Assembly: GCA_004335835.1 (NCBI GenBank)
Contig: RWJK01001516.1
Coordinates: 347 to 64,346 of the forward strand
Source of the DNA: Scenedesmus sp. ARA3
Lineage: Eukaryota; Chlorophyta; Chlorophyceae; Sphaeropleales; Scenedesmaceae
DNA: 64,000 bases
Reading direction: 5' to 3'
The first letter of the stretch is position 1, and each line of letters starts with the position of its first letter. A model generated the notes under the pieces. The model was not told where the DNA came from. It saw nothing but the letters and a program-made list of their open reading frames with translations, and made no database searches. This document shows, in pieces, positions 12,727 through 25,520 of this stretch. The position numbers and the translations under genes are program-made.

Positions 12727-15700
12727 ATGCCCACGGGCAGACCAGGCGCACCCGGCGGAGATGGTTCGAGCCAGCTAGCTCAGGTACTGAGCCTTTCAAC
12801 CCAGCACCTGTGGTACACCGCTGTTGGCTGCTGTGTTTTGCACCCACTCAACCGCTCTCCTGTACTGCCTGCAGATGCAGGAACAGCAACACCAGCGCTG
12901 CCAGTGTCATCTCCTGCAAAGCATGCTTCTGATAATAGCAGTCTGAACAGCTTTTGGGTTGGTCAGCAGCCACCTGCGCCATGGCCCATGCCACCAGCCC
13001 AGCCCGCGGAGCAGCAGAATAGCCAGCCAAGTGCCGCGCAAAACCCGCGCCATGCCAGGCAGGCCAGCGTGCGGCATTCTGCAGCAGGAGTGCTGACCAC
13101 ACGCAGCACAAACAGCAGCAGCAACATCAACAAGCGGGGCCGCAGCATATCTACAAGGCAGCCATTGGGCGCAACACAGGCTCATGTCTGTGATGAGCGC
13201 CGCAGGGATGCGGAAAGACCTGGGCGTGTGGCAGACCTGAAGCCCCAGCCCCCAGCAGCTGCCCGCAGCCATGCCAACAAGTCAAGGCCTGCGAAGGCCA
13301 GCGCAACAGTGAGTGAAAGCTATCGCAGCTTTGCCTGAACCCTGCGATAAGGTTGCTGACGGGTGTGGTGCTTGTGGGTGAGTTTCCTGCAAGAGGCATG
13401 TCCTGCAACCACAGCTCAACAACCACACATGTGCCACTAAAAACCTGCCAAAAGCCATCTGTGTCATTTTTCTTTGCTCGCTTACTTGCAGGACGCAGCC
13501 AGCAAGCTGGACACAGTGCGGCAGCAGTCTGACCAGCAGCCAAGCAAGGAGCCCTGCAAGGAGGAGCCAGGAGTAGCAGACCAGCTGCCGCATGTTGGAA
13601 TGCAGGCGCCCCCACGTTACTGCAGCCACACAGCAGCTTCAATGGCTCGTGCTAGCAGCAGTGCCCCTGGTGCCAGCAGTGCAGGGACGGTGCCAACGAA
13701 GCAGCTGCCCGCAGGAGTAAGCAGGCCCCGTGCGCCTCCTGCAAGGCCGCTGTCCTGCAGCAGCACAGCAGCAGGCGGTAGGGCCAGCCATGGCAGGGCT
13801 GCGGTGCTGCGCAGCACACGCATCACATCTGCAGGTGCACGTGCCCCTTGTGCGGGTGCTGAGGCAGGTGGCAGCAGCAGCAAGCTGCACTCGCTGCACG
13901 CGCTGCATTCCCTAACACCAGAGCGCAGCACCTTCAGGTGAGACGAATCATGCTGCAGCAATCAAACACTGCTTTATTGTAGGCAGGTGTAGCGTTTGGG
14001 TTGGGAAGTCCCTTTGCAGGAACGAGCAGTTACCCCTGATGAGACATGGAATATGCCCTGGGGCTTCTGGCATGCGTAAGCGGCATATGCTGGGTTTCCT
14101 GCAAGTGCTTATCTGTCAGGAGCTGAAGTGGCTTTATTGTGTTTGACTCTGTCCGCAGGCAACCTTTATTCTCGCCAGACTGCAGTAGCAGCTCTCAAAA
14201 GCAGCAGTATGTTGCTGCACTCAAGCTGCTGCGCCGACAGCAGCATCAAGAGCAGCAGCAGGAGCCACAGCACGCACAGCCAGCAGTTGATTCCTCGTGC
14301 AGCAGCAGGTGCAGCAGCAACACGCAGGAGTTCAGACAGGCCCAGCGCAGAGCGGCTGCTGCAGCAGCTGCAGCCCTTGAAGAGGTGCTGCTGCTGGACA
14401 GGTGAGGCTCCGGCTGTCATCAATGTTGAACCAGTGTCATATTTGTACTGTGCTCCATGCATAATGCTGCCGCAGCAAGCAGCACCTGCATGTGAAGACC
14501 ATCTATAGGAACACGCCATGTGGTCAGTAGCGCTGGGAATCCTGAGACTGGTGAAACCAGCGTGCCAGGGTGTTAACTGGCCATATGGTCATGGCTTTTG
14601 TCAACATCATCTGGGCGCAAATTGCAGCATACTTTGGAGTCGGCAGGCTTCTCTATCTGTTTCTGATGTCTATACTGTGTATGCTGTTGTGCAGGGCTGC
14701 TGAGTTCGCTGACCAATTCCATGAACTGCAGCAACAAGCAGCAACTGCATCACCAGATCAGCAGGTTGCATGTGTCGATGCATTCACAGCCCTCAGCAGC
14801 TCATTGCAGCAGCTGATGGTCAAGCAGCAGCAGCTGTGGCAGCAGCAGCACCAGCAGCAGCAGCCTGAGCAGCGCAGCACACCCAGCAGGGCCCCTTCAG
14901 CAGGCGCTGTGCAAGCAGCGTCGCCACTTTGGTGCAGCGTCACCACCAACGCACTGTTTGACTCCACCCCAGCCAGTGCAGTGGCAGCTGCTGCTCCCTG
15001 GTCTCCGGCAACAAGCACTGCAGCAGCTGGCAGCAGCAGGCTGAGCCCTCTGAAGGCTGCGAAGGAAGCAGCTGCTGCTGGTGCTGGAGCCTGCAGCACA
15101 GATGACTACCAGGGTCTGGCTGTAGACTTCCAGCCCCTGCGTGCCTCACTTGGTGCTGTGAGGGCCTCTCAGCAGCACAGGCTGGCGGCATCACCAGCAT
15201 CACTGCAGGCAGCTCACGCCCAGCAGCAGCAGCAGTGCACTGCCAGCCAGCTGCTACGGCAGCTGCAGGAGGAGATGCAGCAGTGGTTTGTGGCATATGT
15301 GGATGAACAGCTGTGCAAGGCACAGGCCCCTGTCAGCACCCGGGGTGACTGTGTGGAACTGCTCAAGGCGCTCACGCACGCACAGCAGTGGATCCAGCAG
15401 CAGCAAGCGCCTGCTGCTGCTGCCGCCGGCACAGGGAGCGGACAGCTGCTAGTGTCTGCAACAGCAGAGGTAGCAGGTGCACCACCCTGCAGCTTGCAGG
15501 ATGGTGGTGCAGTGAGCAGGAGCAACGGCAGCAGCGCAGCTGCCATCTGCTCTGCTGGTGGTGCGTCTGAGCGGAGTGGTGTGGCTGCTGCTGCTGGCCA
15601 CACCACGCCGCCTCCTGCAGCTGCTGCTGGCAGCCTGTCACCTGCAGCATGGCAGCACAGCAAGTCGCCCGGCTCACAGCTGCAGCAGCTGCAGGTGTCG

Positions 15701-15754
15701 CTGCGCAAGTCACTTTGCCACTTGGGCTTCCTGCGGTTTCAGCTGCCAACGTAG
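12727..15754 (+). CDS. Unrecognised Gln/Ala/Ser-rich protein
   Basis: Four exons join in phase: 12727-13308, 13492-13937, 14159-14401 and 14695-15754, giving about 776 residues. The first three donors are GTGAGT, GTGAGA and GTGAGG and all acceptors are CAG. The N-terminal half is disordered and basic. The most gene-like stretches are TPERSTFRQPLFSPDC across exons 2-3, then QQYVAALKLLRRQQHQEQQ, and a helical segment AAEFADQFHELQQQAATA opening exon 4. The C-terminus is compact and hydrophobic (SLRKSLCHLGFLRFQLPT). A cytoskeleton-associated coiled-coil protein would fit, but no family motif proves it. The start is uncertain; an upstream acceptor-like CTGCAG near 12874 could mean the first codons here belong to an intron. 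Confidence 0.6.
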
Positions 15755-16803
15755 CGTCACCATGCCGCATGGCTGTACAAAATGCTGTGTATCTACTCGC
15801 GCAAACGCCAGGCACACAGTCTCACCATGGTGCAGATGTTGGCAGTTGTGCTGAGGTTTTGCCGATAGCAAAGCAGCACCAGCTGTTGCAGCAGCAACCT
15901 GCCCTGCAAGCATGGGCACTGCGTACAAGTACTGCTGCAAACTTGGTATGGTCAAAGCGTACATGGGCAGCTTAGCACTGCACGTGTTGCCACTACAGCG
16001 GATCAGCGTGATTTATGTCTAGCACTGCATTGCTCATCCTCCACTATGTTTAATCTGGATGGTTCAAGTGCATCTGGTGTCCAGCTGTTGCAATTGCATC
16101 ATGTGAGTTTTGCGGGGCTTGCAAAGCAATGGGGATCGTTGTTTTGCCAATGCTTGCTGTAGCCTGCGTAAGCTGACCTAGCAGCATGCTGCTACGTAGC
16201 AGCCGTAAACATCAGCACATGCATAACCATGATGTTGCTATGGCTTGATTGATAGTATGATGATGACCTGGACAACCAGAGAATGCAGCTGAAGCACCCA
16301 GCTGTGCTTGGCTTTGTGAATGCAATGTGCCATTGCATGACATTCTCATACCTCAGCCATGTATCGATTTGCGATTTTCGCAGCTGTGCAGCGGCTGTGC
16401 GCGCAGGTTGGAGCGTGGAGTGCACTTGCTGGCCCACATGTATCTGGTATGTGTGCATCAGCCTTGCAGGCTGGCCCAGGCCCCAGTCACTGAGTGGGTG
16501 GTCACCTGCATTTGGTGTTTCTTTATTGTCACGCAGTTTGTGGTGCTTTGTAAGCTGTAAAAGCAGCATTTCAGCATTGATGGGTCCCACTACTGAGCCA
16601 AGAAGCTGTCAGTCGGCTGGAACGATAAACCGCCAGGCTTCGCGCCCAAGCAGTCTCCGACACAGGCCATATAGCGCCAGTACGGCACAAGGCTCTCCGA
16701 GTTATCAACACACCACTGAGTCGACATTATAAGAGTCTCATTGTCAAGTTGACAGCAACGACTTACCAACGCCTGACAACAGCATCAGTTTGCACTTTGC
16801 AAG
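15755..16803. other. Intergenic, no gene seen
   Basis: About 1 kb with only short incidental frames. The right end holds the presumed promoter of the Ser-rich gene. Confidence 0.5.
16726..16733 (+). promoter_or_regulatory. TATA-like box
   Basis: ATTATAAG lies 71 bases upstream of the ATG of the Ser-rich gene at 16804. Position and sequence fit a core promoter; there is no other support. Confidence 0.35.
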
Positions 16804-17889
16804 ATGGCTCCTCTTACGAATCTGTCTGCTAGGCTCAAGGCGGCTAGGACGGCTTTCGGGAAGTGTTTGGAGAAACTGTCGGTCAGCAAGCGAAGGGGAG
16901 GCAACAAAGTAAGTGACGGCCTGGACGCATAGTTCAGCATCTTTCACGCGCAACGGGCGAGCCAGAGCTCTGCTAGCATTTGAAACCAGCACCACATATC
17001 ATCTAAAACAGTTTCATGACGATCCTGGTGCAGCACCGCTCGCTTCAGCTGCAACCACCAAAGCAGCAGCAGTAGCAGGATACCTGTTGCAGCTGACAAG
17101 AAACTCGGCACCAAACTCATATTGCCGTCTGCCGTGCACCTGTCCGTAATTGTCCTGCAGGCAAGCCGCGATTCAATTCCGGCAGGCTCACCAAGGCCCT
17201 CTGATGCAGGCAGCAGGCGTTGGTCCTCAGCAGGGCAGGGCGGCTTCCTGGGCCTGTGGGGCAAAATCATTCCTGCAAGCAGCGGCAGAGCATCAGCATC
17301 ATCAGATGCAGATGCCCCGCATGCACTCCTAGCATCTGGCAGCACCAGCAGCAAGTCCTGCATTGGCCGCAGCGATACAGCAGCCAGGCCGTCAGCAGAC
17401 TCGCCAGATATTGAAGACCAGCTGCCCACACCTGCATCTGCTGCTGTGACGCAGCAAGGCAGCTGCATTGATAGCAGCAACAGCATCAGCACATCTCCCT
17501 TCATAAAGGCATGCTGGGGACCTGCATTTACTGAGGCAGGCGATAGCAGCAGCAATAGCGGCATCAGCAGTCTGCTCACGCGCAATGCACTGAGCAGCAG
17601 CGGCAGCCTCTGCCAGTTTGGCAGCTGCACCTTCATGGGTGGCCGCTGCAGCAGCATCAGCAGCAGCGTGTGGCTGGGTGAGCTGGAGATTAGCAGCAGC
17701 GACAGCAGCTGCAGCAGCTGGATTGCTGCTGCTGCATATGCGCTGAGCAGCAGCAACGACAGCAACAGCTGCTGGCTTGATGACATGGTGTGCAGCAGCA
17801 GGGCAAGCAGCATGTGCCAGCTGGGCAACAGCTTTACTGCGCTGACAGTATTCGCTGTGCGGGACAAGCGCCGCGCCACCCAGTACTAG
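16804..17889 (+). CDS. Ser-rich protein with basic N-terminus, paralog A
   Basis: Two exons, 16804-16908 (35 codons) and 17161-17889, are joined in phase 0 by a 252-base intron with a GTAAGT donor, giving 277 residues. Exon 1 encodes a short basic amphipathic helix (ARLKAARTAFGKCLEKLSVS, then KRRGGNK). Exon 2 begins with AGSPRPSDAGSRRWSSAG, GFLGLWGK and ADAPHAL, and continues as Ser-rich sequence with SPFIKACW and DSSCSS. A paralog at 44771-45902 on the other strand has the same exon structure and motifs. I know no family with these motifs. The basic N-terminus could be a targeting or membrane-binding helix and the Ser-Pro segment a phosphorylation region; both are guesses. Confidence 0.75.
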
Positions 17890-18166
17890 TGCATACACTG
17901 TTTCATGCTCTGCAGTGTTGCGAATGTTGCACATTGTGTGGTGTACATGTGGATGGATGGCATTGACTGTCTGCTTGTTCTGTTGAAGTCGGGAAGCGGG
18001 GCTGTTTCTTTCGTGGTTGAAGCAATGATTGCTGGTGTTGTACCTTGCCTGGATTACACTGTCCTGATATAATTTCAGGCACAAGCAGCAGCGGTTGAGG
18101 GTTGAGTGAAGGCCAGCACAGGGTGGTTGGATGCAGGTATATTAGCACGTGCCGGGCGAGGGTGCC

Positions 18167-18545
18167 CTGCTACTAGTTGATATCTTGGTGTTGGTGCTGG
18201 TGCTGGTGCTGGTTGATGTCCTGGCGCTGCTGCTGGTTGATGTCCTGGTACTAGTTGATGTCCTGGTGCTGGTGGTGGTGCTGGTGCTGGTTGATGTCCT
18301 GGTGCTAGTTGATGTCCTGGCATTACTGCTGGTTGATGTCCTGGTACTAGTTGATGTCCTGGTGCTGGTGGTGTTGCTGGTTGATGTCGTGGTGCTAGTT
18401 GATGTCCTGGCATTACTGCTGGTTGATGTCCTGGTGCTAGTTGATGTCCTGGTGCTGCTGCTGCTGCTGCTAGTGCTGGTTGATGTCCTGGTACTAGTTG
18501 ATGTCCTGGCACTGCTGCTGGTTGATGTCCTATTACTAGTTGAAT
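18167..18545. repeat. 18-bp minisatellite array
   Basis: The unit is GTTGATGTCCTGGTGCTA with variants GTACTA and GCATTA and interspersed CTG steps. It repeats for about 380 bases. Because 18 is divisible by three, several frames stay open: one plus-strand frame reads VDVLVL repeats and one minus-strand frame reads GHQLVP/GHQPA repeats. Confidence 0.9.
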
Positions 18546-19310
18546 TGCAATGGTTGATCACAATGTTGTGCTTGGGTGGAGGTATACTGCCATCTCAGAG
18601 TGTGCTGTGCCAACCAGCGATGTGTGGATGGCAGAACATGGTGTGCAAACCAGTGCCACCACACACCGGCACCTGTGATGTCAGGCATGATGGCGTTGAT
18701 GGTTCAACATAGGGGGCTGCAGGAAGGGTAATGCATCATATGACTGTGGCAATGCACCCACAACTCCATCGCAAGGTGGCATGACAAAGTGGCAGAACCT
18801 CCTCGTCAAACACCGTGTAACATATCTCCTCCAGTAGCTGCTAGTGGAAATGTTCACCTGTCACCTGCTTTTTTGCTGAGGGTTTGCAAAGGAAGCTTAC
18901 TAGCACCCCGGCTACAGCAAGTTGCAGCATCCCTTGTCGCGACAGGCCCATGACTGCACTGCATGGCGCTCAGCTCCTGTGCACGCCTGAAAGATTAGTG
19001 CGCACTTCTAGCTGTTCAGATTGAGGTGCGTCTCTCGGGGCTTCCCATCGCCCACCGACCCCGTCATCCACATCCACATAACTTGAGGCAGGATTGAGGC
19101 CATGTCAAGCCTGGTTCAAAGTAGTGTCATATGTTAGTTGTCAACCGCTGCAAAGGTTACGCAGCACATCTGACCTGCAGCTGCAGCTGCTAGTGGCATG
19201 CAGAAAGCGACAGAAGCGACAGAAGCTTGCAAACGCAGTGCATGCGAGGTTAACTCAACACAGCACTGCTGCTCGAACCTGTTGCTCGCTGGCTAGTTGA
19301 AAAGAGAATC

Positions 19311-19316
19311 TATATA
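19311..19316 (+). promoter_or_regulatory. TATA-like box of kinase gene
   Basis: TATATA lies 154 bases upstream of the kinase ATG at 19465, in otherwise non-repetitive intergenic DNA. Assigned by position only. Confidence 0.3.
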
Positions 19317-19464
19317 GGTATCTGTGCACGAATACCTTGAAATTTGCATCACAACAAGTTGAGTTGGCTTTGCAGCGTGGACCCAGCCGTACTCGCAACA
19401 AGTGGCGGGCGTTGTGCGTTCGTGCAGCACCGCAGCACCAACTCCAGCCGCGCAGGCACTAGAT

Positions 19465-21635
19465 ATGGCGAAAAGCATTCCACCATGTGATTTCGTAGAG
19501 GAGCTGCCTTTGGTGTCTCTGGAAGACAAGGTGGGCAGTGTTGCAGCAGACACTCCAGCCAGGGACAGCAGGGCACAAGTCAGGAATCGAGTGCAGCAGC
19601 ACCGCAGTCCACCCTGCTGACTTTGCTTTGTGAGTTGCAGGCACATGTTCAACGTGCTACAACCAACTGTATTGTGCCAGTGCGCACCCTGGGCACAGGT
19701 ACGCCGTCCAGCCTGCTGCTGCTGTATGCCCCTGCTCTGTCCGCCACACACATGCAGGAAGCCTTGCACCTTGCATATCAGCAACAGGTTTCGCACTGCA
19801 ACAGCAAGTGACGCCACTAGCGTGCGTATAAGCGTCGTTCTGTGCTGTGTGCTACACACTCCTGCACAGGTGCCTTTGGCCAAGTTGATTTGGTCAGCAT
19901 CCCTGTTGCTGGGGAGCGCAAGCTGCTTGTCAGGAAGATGCTGGTGCCCGGCAGCAGCCGCAGCAGCTTGGACGGCAACGCAACAGCAACAACAGCGCAG
20001 GCAGCCGTGCACAAGGTGAGCTGAGCAGCTGCTGTGCTGTGGCCATCCCTTGAGTCCAAGTGCTGCCTGGGTAGCTTGGCGTGCATGGATTGTTTGATGC
20101 ATGTGTCTGGGTTAGGCTGCCAGGCATGGTAGTGATTGCAGTAGGTGGTGGGGTTGCCCTCTGCTCGCTGCCTGCTTTTGCCCTGAACCGCATCTCGTGC
20201 TGCTGCTTTCTCTTTTGCAAAGGCATCACCGTGCCACAGCTGTATATCATCCCTGGGACAACTGTCGTTGCTGCTGCTGCTGCAGGCGCCGGCAGCGCTG
20301 AAGCCGAGCAGCTTGCAGGACTGGAACAACGAGACCACCATGCACCGCGAGTGCGCCGGCTGCCCCTTTGTGCTGCAGCTGCTGGCAGCCAAGCGCTGCC
20401 GCTCAGGCAACATGCTGCTGCTGCTGGAGTATGCTGCACTAGGCTCCCTGACAGACATCCTTGCAGCACGCGGGCAGCAGCGGCAGCAGCTGCTGCAGCA
20501 GGGCGATGGATCCACAGACAGCGCTGCAGCGGCAGCAGCAGGCAGCAACAGCAGCAGCAGCATCATGGCTGATACATTAATGCCGCTGGCGATGTCAGCT
20601 GTGGAGTTGATCAACCGGCATGCAGCAGAGGATGATGCCAAAGCAGCAGCCAGGAGTGCTTCTGTTGTGGATCTGACGCAGTATTGCGAGCAGCACCAGC
20701 AGCAGCAGCAGGATGAGGGGAGTGAGGCAGGTGATGATGCAGGTGGCAGCTCAGAGGAGTCGCCTGTGTTTGTTGCACTCATGCCTGAGCTCATAGCCGA
20801 AGCACAGCAAGCCGCGCACCAGCAGTTCCAGCAGCAGCAGCAGCAACAGCAGCCGCTTGATGCAGCCGCACAAGCAGACGCTGCTGCTATGCAGCCTGCT
20901 GCAGCAGATGCTGAGGACTTGCAGGAAGCAGCAGCGCAGCTGTGTGCAGATGGCCCCCCAGCAGAGCCATGCAGGGTGCCTCATGCTGGCCTACCTGAGG
21001 AAGCAGCGCGCTTCTTTGCAGGCTGCGTGCTCATGGCGCTGCAGTGGATGCATAGCCGCAGGATACTGCACAGGTGGGGTGGGGTGGGGGATATTGTGAG
21101 GTGGCGGCTGGCAGTGTGCTGCATGAATGAGCCTGGCCGCGGCATCAGGTGGTGATGTGCTATTGTGCGCTGTGTTTGCTGCCTTGCAGCATTGCAACGC
21201 CAGCCGCACCTGGATAGCCCAGCTGTGTGCAGGCGGCGCCGACTGCATGCCAACTGCGCACCCTCACCACCCCAGCTGCTCTTCACTTGTAACCAACGTA
21301 ACAACACGCCGCTTGCTCTCAACTGCAACAACTGCTGTGCGCAGGGACATCAAGCCCTGCAACCTGCTGCTGTTTGATGACGGCTACCTCAAGCTAGCCG
21401 ACATGGGCTGCTGCTGCCAGCTGCCGCCAGGCATCGATGCAGCTCAAACGCGCACCGGCACAGCAGCATACATGGCCCCTGAGGTGGCCTCTGGTGGCAC
21501 ACCATACAGCTACCCAGTGGATATGTGGTCTCTGGGCATTACCATCTGGCAGATGGTGGATGGGCACCTGCCAGCATGGGCGGAGGAGCAGCAGCAGGGG
21601 CAGCAAGGCGGCGGCCAGGCGGCTGAGGGGCAAGC

Positions 21636-21668
<33 letters not shown>

Positions 21669-22328
21669 TTATGAGCATCCGGAGCCGCCAGAGCCGCTGC
21701 TGTACCCTGCCCACTTCAGCAAGGTGGGTGTTTGAAAGTGTCACAGCACTTGCTGCTGTGGCAGGTGTTGGGGCATTTGGTAGAGATATTACATTTGGTG
21801 TGGCTCGGCAGGTTGGCAGGTTTGCAACATCAGTGAGTGGCGCAATGTTGGTAGCAGCATGCGGTCTGGCTTTTGCCTATTATAACAACAGCTTGTGAAG
21901 CAGCACACTGTATGAGTAGGGCAATGCTTGCATGGAACAAGGGTTTGTTGCACACTGTCTTCACTCTGCTGCAGCCCTCTGCCACAAGTAATCATCACAG
22001 CTGTGCATGTGCCGGGCTCACCTGCGGCAGCTCTGCAGCCTGCTGTTGCCAAGCACACTGCACGACAGCCACACACCACCACACCCTGCCTGTGCCAAGC
22101 CTGCATTGATAACTACACAATGACTTGAATATTGCCGCATGTCTTGCCAATGCGCAGGCGCTGACTGACCTCCTGTCAGGGCTGCTGCATCATGACAGCG
22201 CTGCGCGCATGCGCATTGAGGACGTCATGGCAGCATCATGGTTTGACGGCTTTGACTGGCAAGGCCTAAGGGATAAAACCCTGGCCCCGCCAGCGCTGGA
22301 GATGCTTGCGCCGCCACCTCAGGTGTAA
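19465..22328 (+). CDS. AGC-family Ser/Thr protein kinase with low-complexity insert
   Basis: Six exons join in phase: 19465-19530, 19641-19698, 19870-20015, 20286-21073, 21345-21723 and 22158-22328, giving 535 residues. Visible kinase landmarks are the Gly loop GTGAFGQV (40-47), a likely ATP lysine in LVRKML (K64), NETTMHRECAGCPFVLQL resembling the AGC alpha-C region, the catalytic loop HRDIKPCN (352-359, split by an intron), the metal motif as DMG rather than DFG (372-374), and APE (397-399). The tail WFDGFDWQGLRDKTLAPP closely matches the end of PKA/PKG-type catalytic domains, which is why I place it in AGC. About 170 residues of Gln/Ala/Glu-rich sequence (about 153-322) are inserted between the hinge and the alpha-E helix, where canonical kinases have only a few residues. 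No cyclic-nucleotide-binding domain is present. The ATG is the first in frame. Confidence 0.85.
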
Positions 22329-23914
22329 ACAATGGTGCCTGCAGTCGGTTTCTGCCTCGGACGTTTCAGTGTGCTCAGCCTGGGCTGGCTGGCTGCCAGC
22401 TGAGCAAGCTGCAGGCACTGACTTCTGCTGGCAAGGCACTTCGCAGTGGCTGTGTGGAAGCTGCATGCGGCGTGTTGTCCAGGTGAGCTTCGAGGCTGGC
22501 GAAGCTTGGTGATGCGTGCTAGTGGCAGGCGACAGATGCATCGTGTGTTGTGTTGTGTGCATGACGCAGCAGGTGCGATTTGGTGCTTGGTGGTGAAGGA
22601 TGCTGCAATGCGCATCACACTCCTGCAGTGTGGAGCAGTTGTCTAGTGCATCATGTACGCTCTTGCGTTTATGCTGACTAGCTGTGTGGTGTGTGACTTG
22701 CTGCTCTGTCTGCCTGCTGTTCTGTGTGCTGCACACATGCCGGTGCTTGCAGGTGCCCAATGCTTGTGCCGTAGCTGCAGAGCTGTAGCAGCTCAGCCTA
22801 CACTGGCATGAGTCGGTGCAGCAGCTGCTTGCAGGGGCTTGCTGAGCCTGACAGGCGTGCGCATGCACAGGTGGATGTCCCGGCATACAGCAGCTGTCCA
22901 TGTGGTTGTGCTGTGTTGGCGACCCGCGAGCTGCTGCGTACGTTTAGTTGTTGCTCTACATTCGCTGCAGATGCATGTAGTGGAGTTTTGTATGATGGTC
23001 CAGGTGGCCAGCTGGAACATCAATTGCGCCGGCTGTCTCAATATTAGAATAGGCAGCTGAATGCGCACACATCCCAGCTGACACAGCCTGGCAACGCAGT
23101 GTGCTGTTGTATGGAATTGTTGATGTGTCGCGTAATGGAATGGTGCGTGTGACTTACGTGGCATTCTTGGTGATCTGTGCTCAACTTCTGTCACTCATTG
23201 GTACCACATGGCAGGCACCAATTTGGTATGTGCGCCACAACTGTTACTTGATGCACATTAACGGCAACTTGGTTTCATGACGGGCAGTGCTACTCACACC
23301 ATCAAACCTAGGCCCTGGTTGCTGTCAGGCACTGGTGCAGTGCAGCAGCGGTGGTTATGCAACGTGTCGTTATGCAGCAGCAACTGTGCAACCGCACAAC
23401 AGTTCCGCTCGACAACTTCACTTCTACGTTTCAGCACAAGGCCTGACCTGTCTTCTCTGCACACTTTACTCGCAGATTGAATCCAATGCAGAGTACGCGC
23501 ATCGCACGATGCAGCATGCTGTCCCGACAAGTGCGCAGATGCCACAAGGCTTGCACGCAACTGAAGCAACACAATCAACGCCTCAGTGCGGCACGCGCCG
23601 TGCACACCTGCGGCCATGGCATTCCCCCCTAAATGAGCAGACAGGGCACCATGCATGCATCATCCTCGCAAGCTCACACGCGCGTGCCGGAAGATCGCAG
23701 CGTGCACAACACATGCTGCCCGGCCACCTCTCAACTGCGCCATACGTCTCCTCGCACAGCCGCCGCCACCGACCCAGCGCACTGTGCGATACTCAACTTG
23801 CTGCAACTCATCAGAACACCCCAGCCGTACGCACCACGCACGCCGCTGCACAGCCTCCTCCCCCACCACCAAGCATTTGTTTAAAAGCCTACCACCTTGA
23901 CCTTCCAAACACGC
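22329..23914. other. Convergent intergenic region, no gene seen
   Basis: It lies between the 3' ends of the kinase (+) and the dehydrogenase (-). A 250-codon open frame at 23287-24039 (+) is His/Ser/Thr/Pro-rich, has no recognisable motif and runs antisense into the dehydrogenase's last exon; I treat it as chance. Confidence 0.5.
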
Positions 23915-25484
23915 TTAAATGCGTGTGCCAACAGGCGGCAGCGTGCGCGGCATCTGCTGCCCCGTCACGTCCTCAATCACGGCATTCGTCTCATCCCACA
24001 GCCGCCGCCACGCGTCCACATCCGCCGCCCTGGGGTTGAGTGGCTTGCGCGGGTAGCAGCAGAAGGCGTTGAATGTGTAGGAGGGCCCGATGTAGCGGCC
24101 GCCCTTGCCTGAGAGCTCCGGGTGGGTTGCGGCGTAGATGCTGCTGAGGGCGCCCTGTGTGAGCAGGACGGAGGTGGTGATGTCGTGGGCGTGGGCGTGC
24201 AGAGCAATGTGGAATGAGAGACAGGGACGCAGACGAGCAACATATGCCGTCTTCTCCTTCAAGATGCAACTGAAGCATGTGCTGTGTTGATTTTGTGGCA
24301 GGCAGCTTATCTTGCTCGCGTCATCCACGAAACAGGCGAATAGGCTACGCGGCCAGGTCAACCATTGCTTCCCAAAGTCGCGATGATGGACATGGACAGC
24401 CACACCTAGTGCTCCCGAGCAGCCATTGCAATGCACCACCAGGAAGTTGTCATGCAAATGGCAGGAATCCCTGCCGGCTTTCGCGCTATGCCAGGGGCAC
24501 TGGCCAAGCACGCACCTGCTGTGTTGTGAGGCCCATGATGGCGCTCATGGTGTACGTGAACAGCGCAAAGGGGTAGCGGAAGCTCATCTTGTCAAACAGG
24601 CGGCTGTTGACCAGGCCTGCACAGCACAGGCAGACAGTGGCGGTTTAAGATCCATTCTAGCGTTGCAGCTTAGTAAACCCGCCCTTGAATGCTTGCATCA
24701 CAGTTTGCTGCCAGCCTAGGAGGCACAGGGTATTTGGTGCTGGTTTCCGCAGCCTGTAAGGCTTGCCTGCTATCTGAACTTGACCAGCATGCTTCACAAC
24801 ACAACTATTGCAGTTCCGGCAGCGTGTGTGTGTGGATAACAAAACAGAAAGCAGCCCACCTGGGTGCACTGCGAAGGCCTCCACCTGTGCACCTGCCAGC
24901 CGCAGCCGCCGCTGCAGCTCAAAGGTGAACAGCAGCAGGCTCAGCTTGGCGCGGCCGTAGGCAGGCATGCCGCTGCTCTGGCGGGACACGCCCTTCATGT
25001 CGGACCAGTCCAGCGAGCCAAACATCTCAGCCTGGCTGCAGGGTGGGAAGCAAGCAGCAGCACAGCGTGCCCAGGCAAATGTTACATGCACGTCACTTTC
25101 CATGCTGTACATGCACGCAAAGAGGGGAGGAAGCCTTCCATTAGATGAGGAGCTCGCTGCAGGATGTAGCAGAGTACTGTTGCATCTGGCCGTGACTGAG
25201 CCTCTGTACACCTTCTGTCACTGCAGTAGAAGTTGATGTGCTACAACCGGTTAATAACAGGTGTAACAATGCTGCTAGCATATAAGCGCTTATAGTAAAC
25301 AAAAGAGAGCACAACTTGCGTCGCAGGCCCTGCAGGTCCTGCAGCCGGGCTCACCTGCAGACGTTGATGATGCGGCCAGGGCCGTTGCTGAGCATCTTCT
25401 CCAGCAGCAGCAGCGTCAGGTACGCGTGGCCTGCAGCAGCGTCAAGTGCGCGTGAAGCAGAGCATCAAGATACAAGCAAGCAAG

Positions 25485-25520
<36 letters not shown>

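Larger units (their letters stand above)
17890..19464. other. Intergenic containing a minisatellite
   Basis: Apart from the 18-bp repeat array at about 18167-18545, I see no supported gene. Long open frames over the array on both strands are repeat artefacts. The right end holds the presumed kinase promoter. Confidence 0.5.

Noticed and set aside
18075..18712. Plus- and minus-strand frames of 139-187 codons over the minisatellite
   Set aside because: Entirely explained by the 18-bp repeat; no unique coding sequence or splice structure.
23287..24039. 250-codon plus-strand frame
   Set aside because: No motif, composition unlike the real genes here, and it runs antisense through the last dehydrogenase exon.
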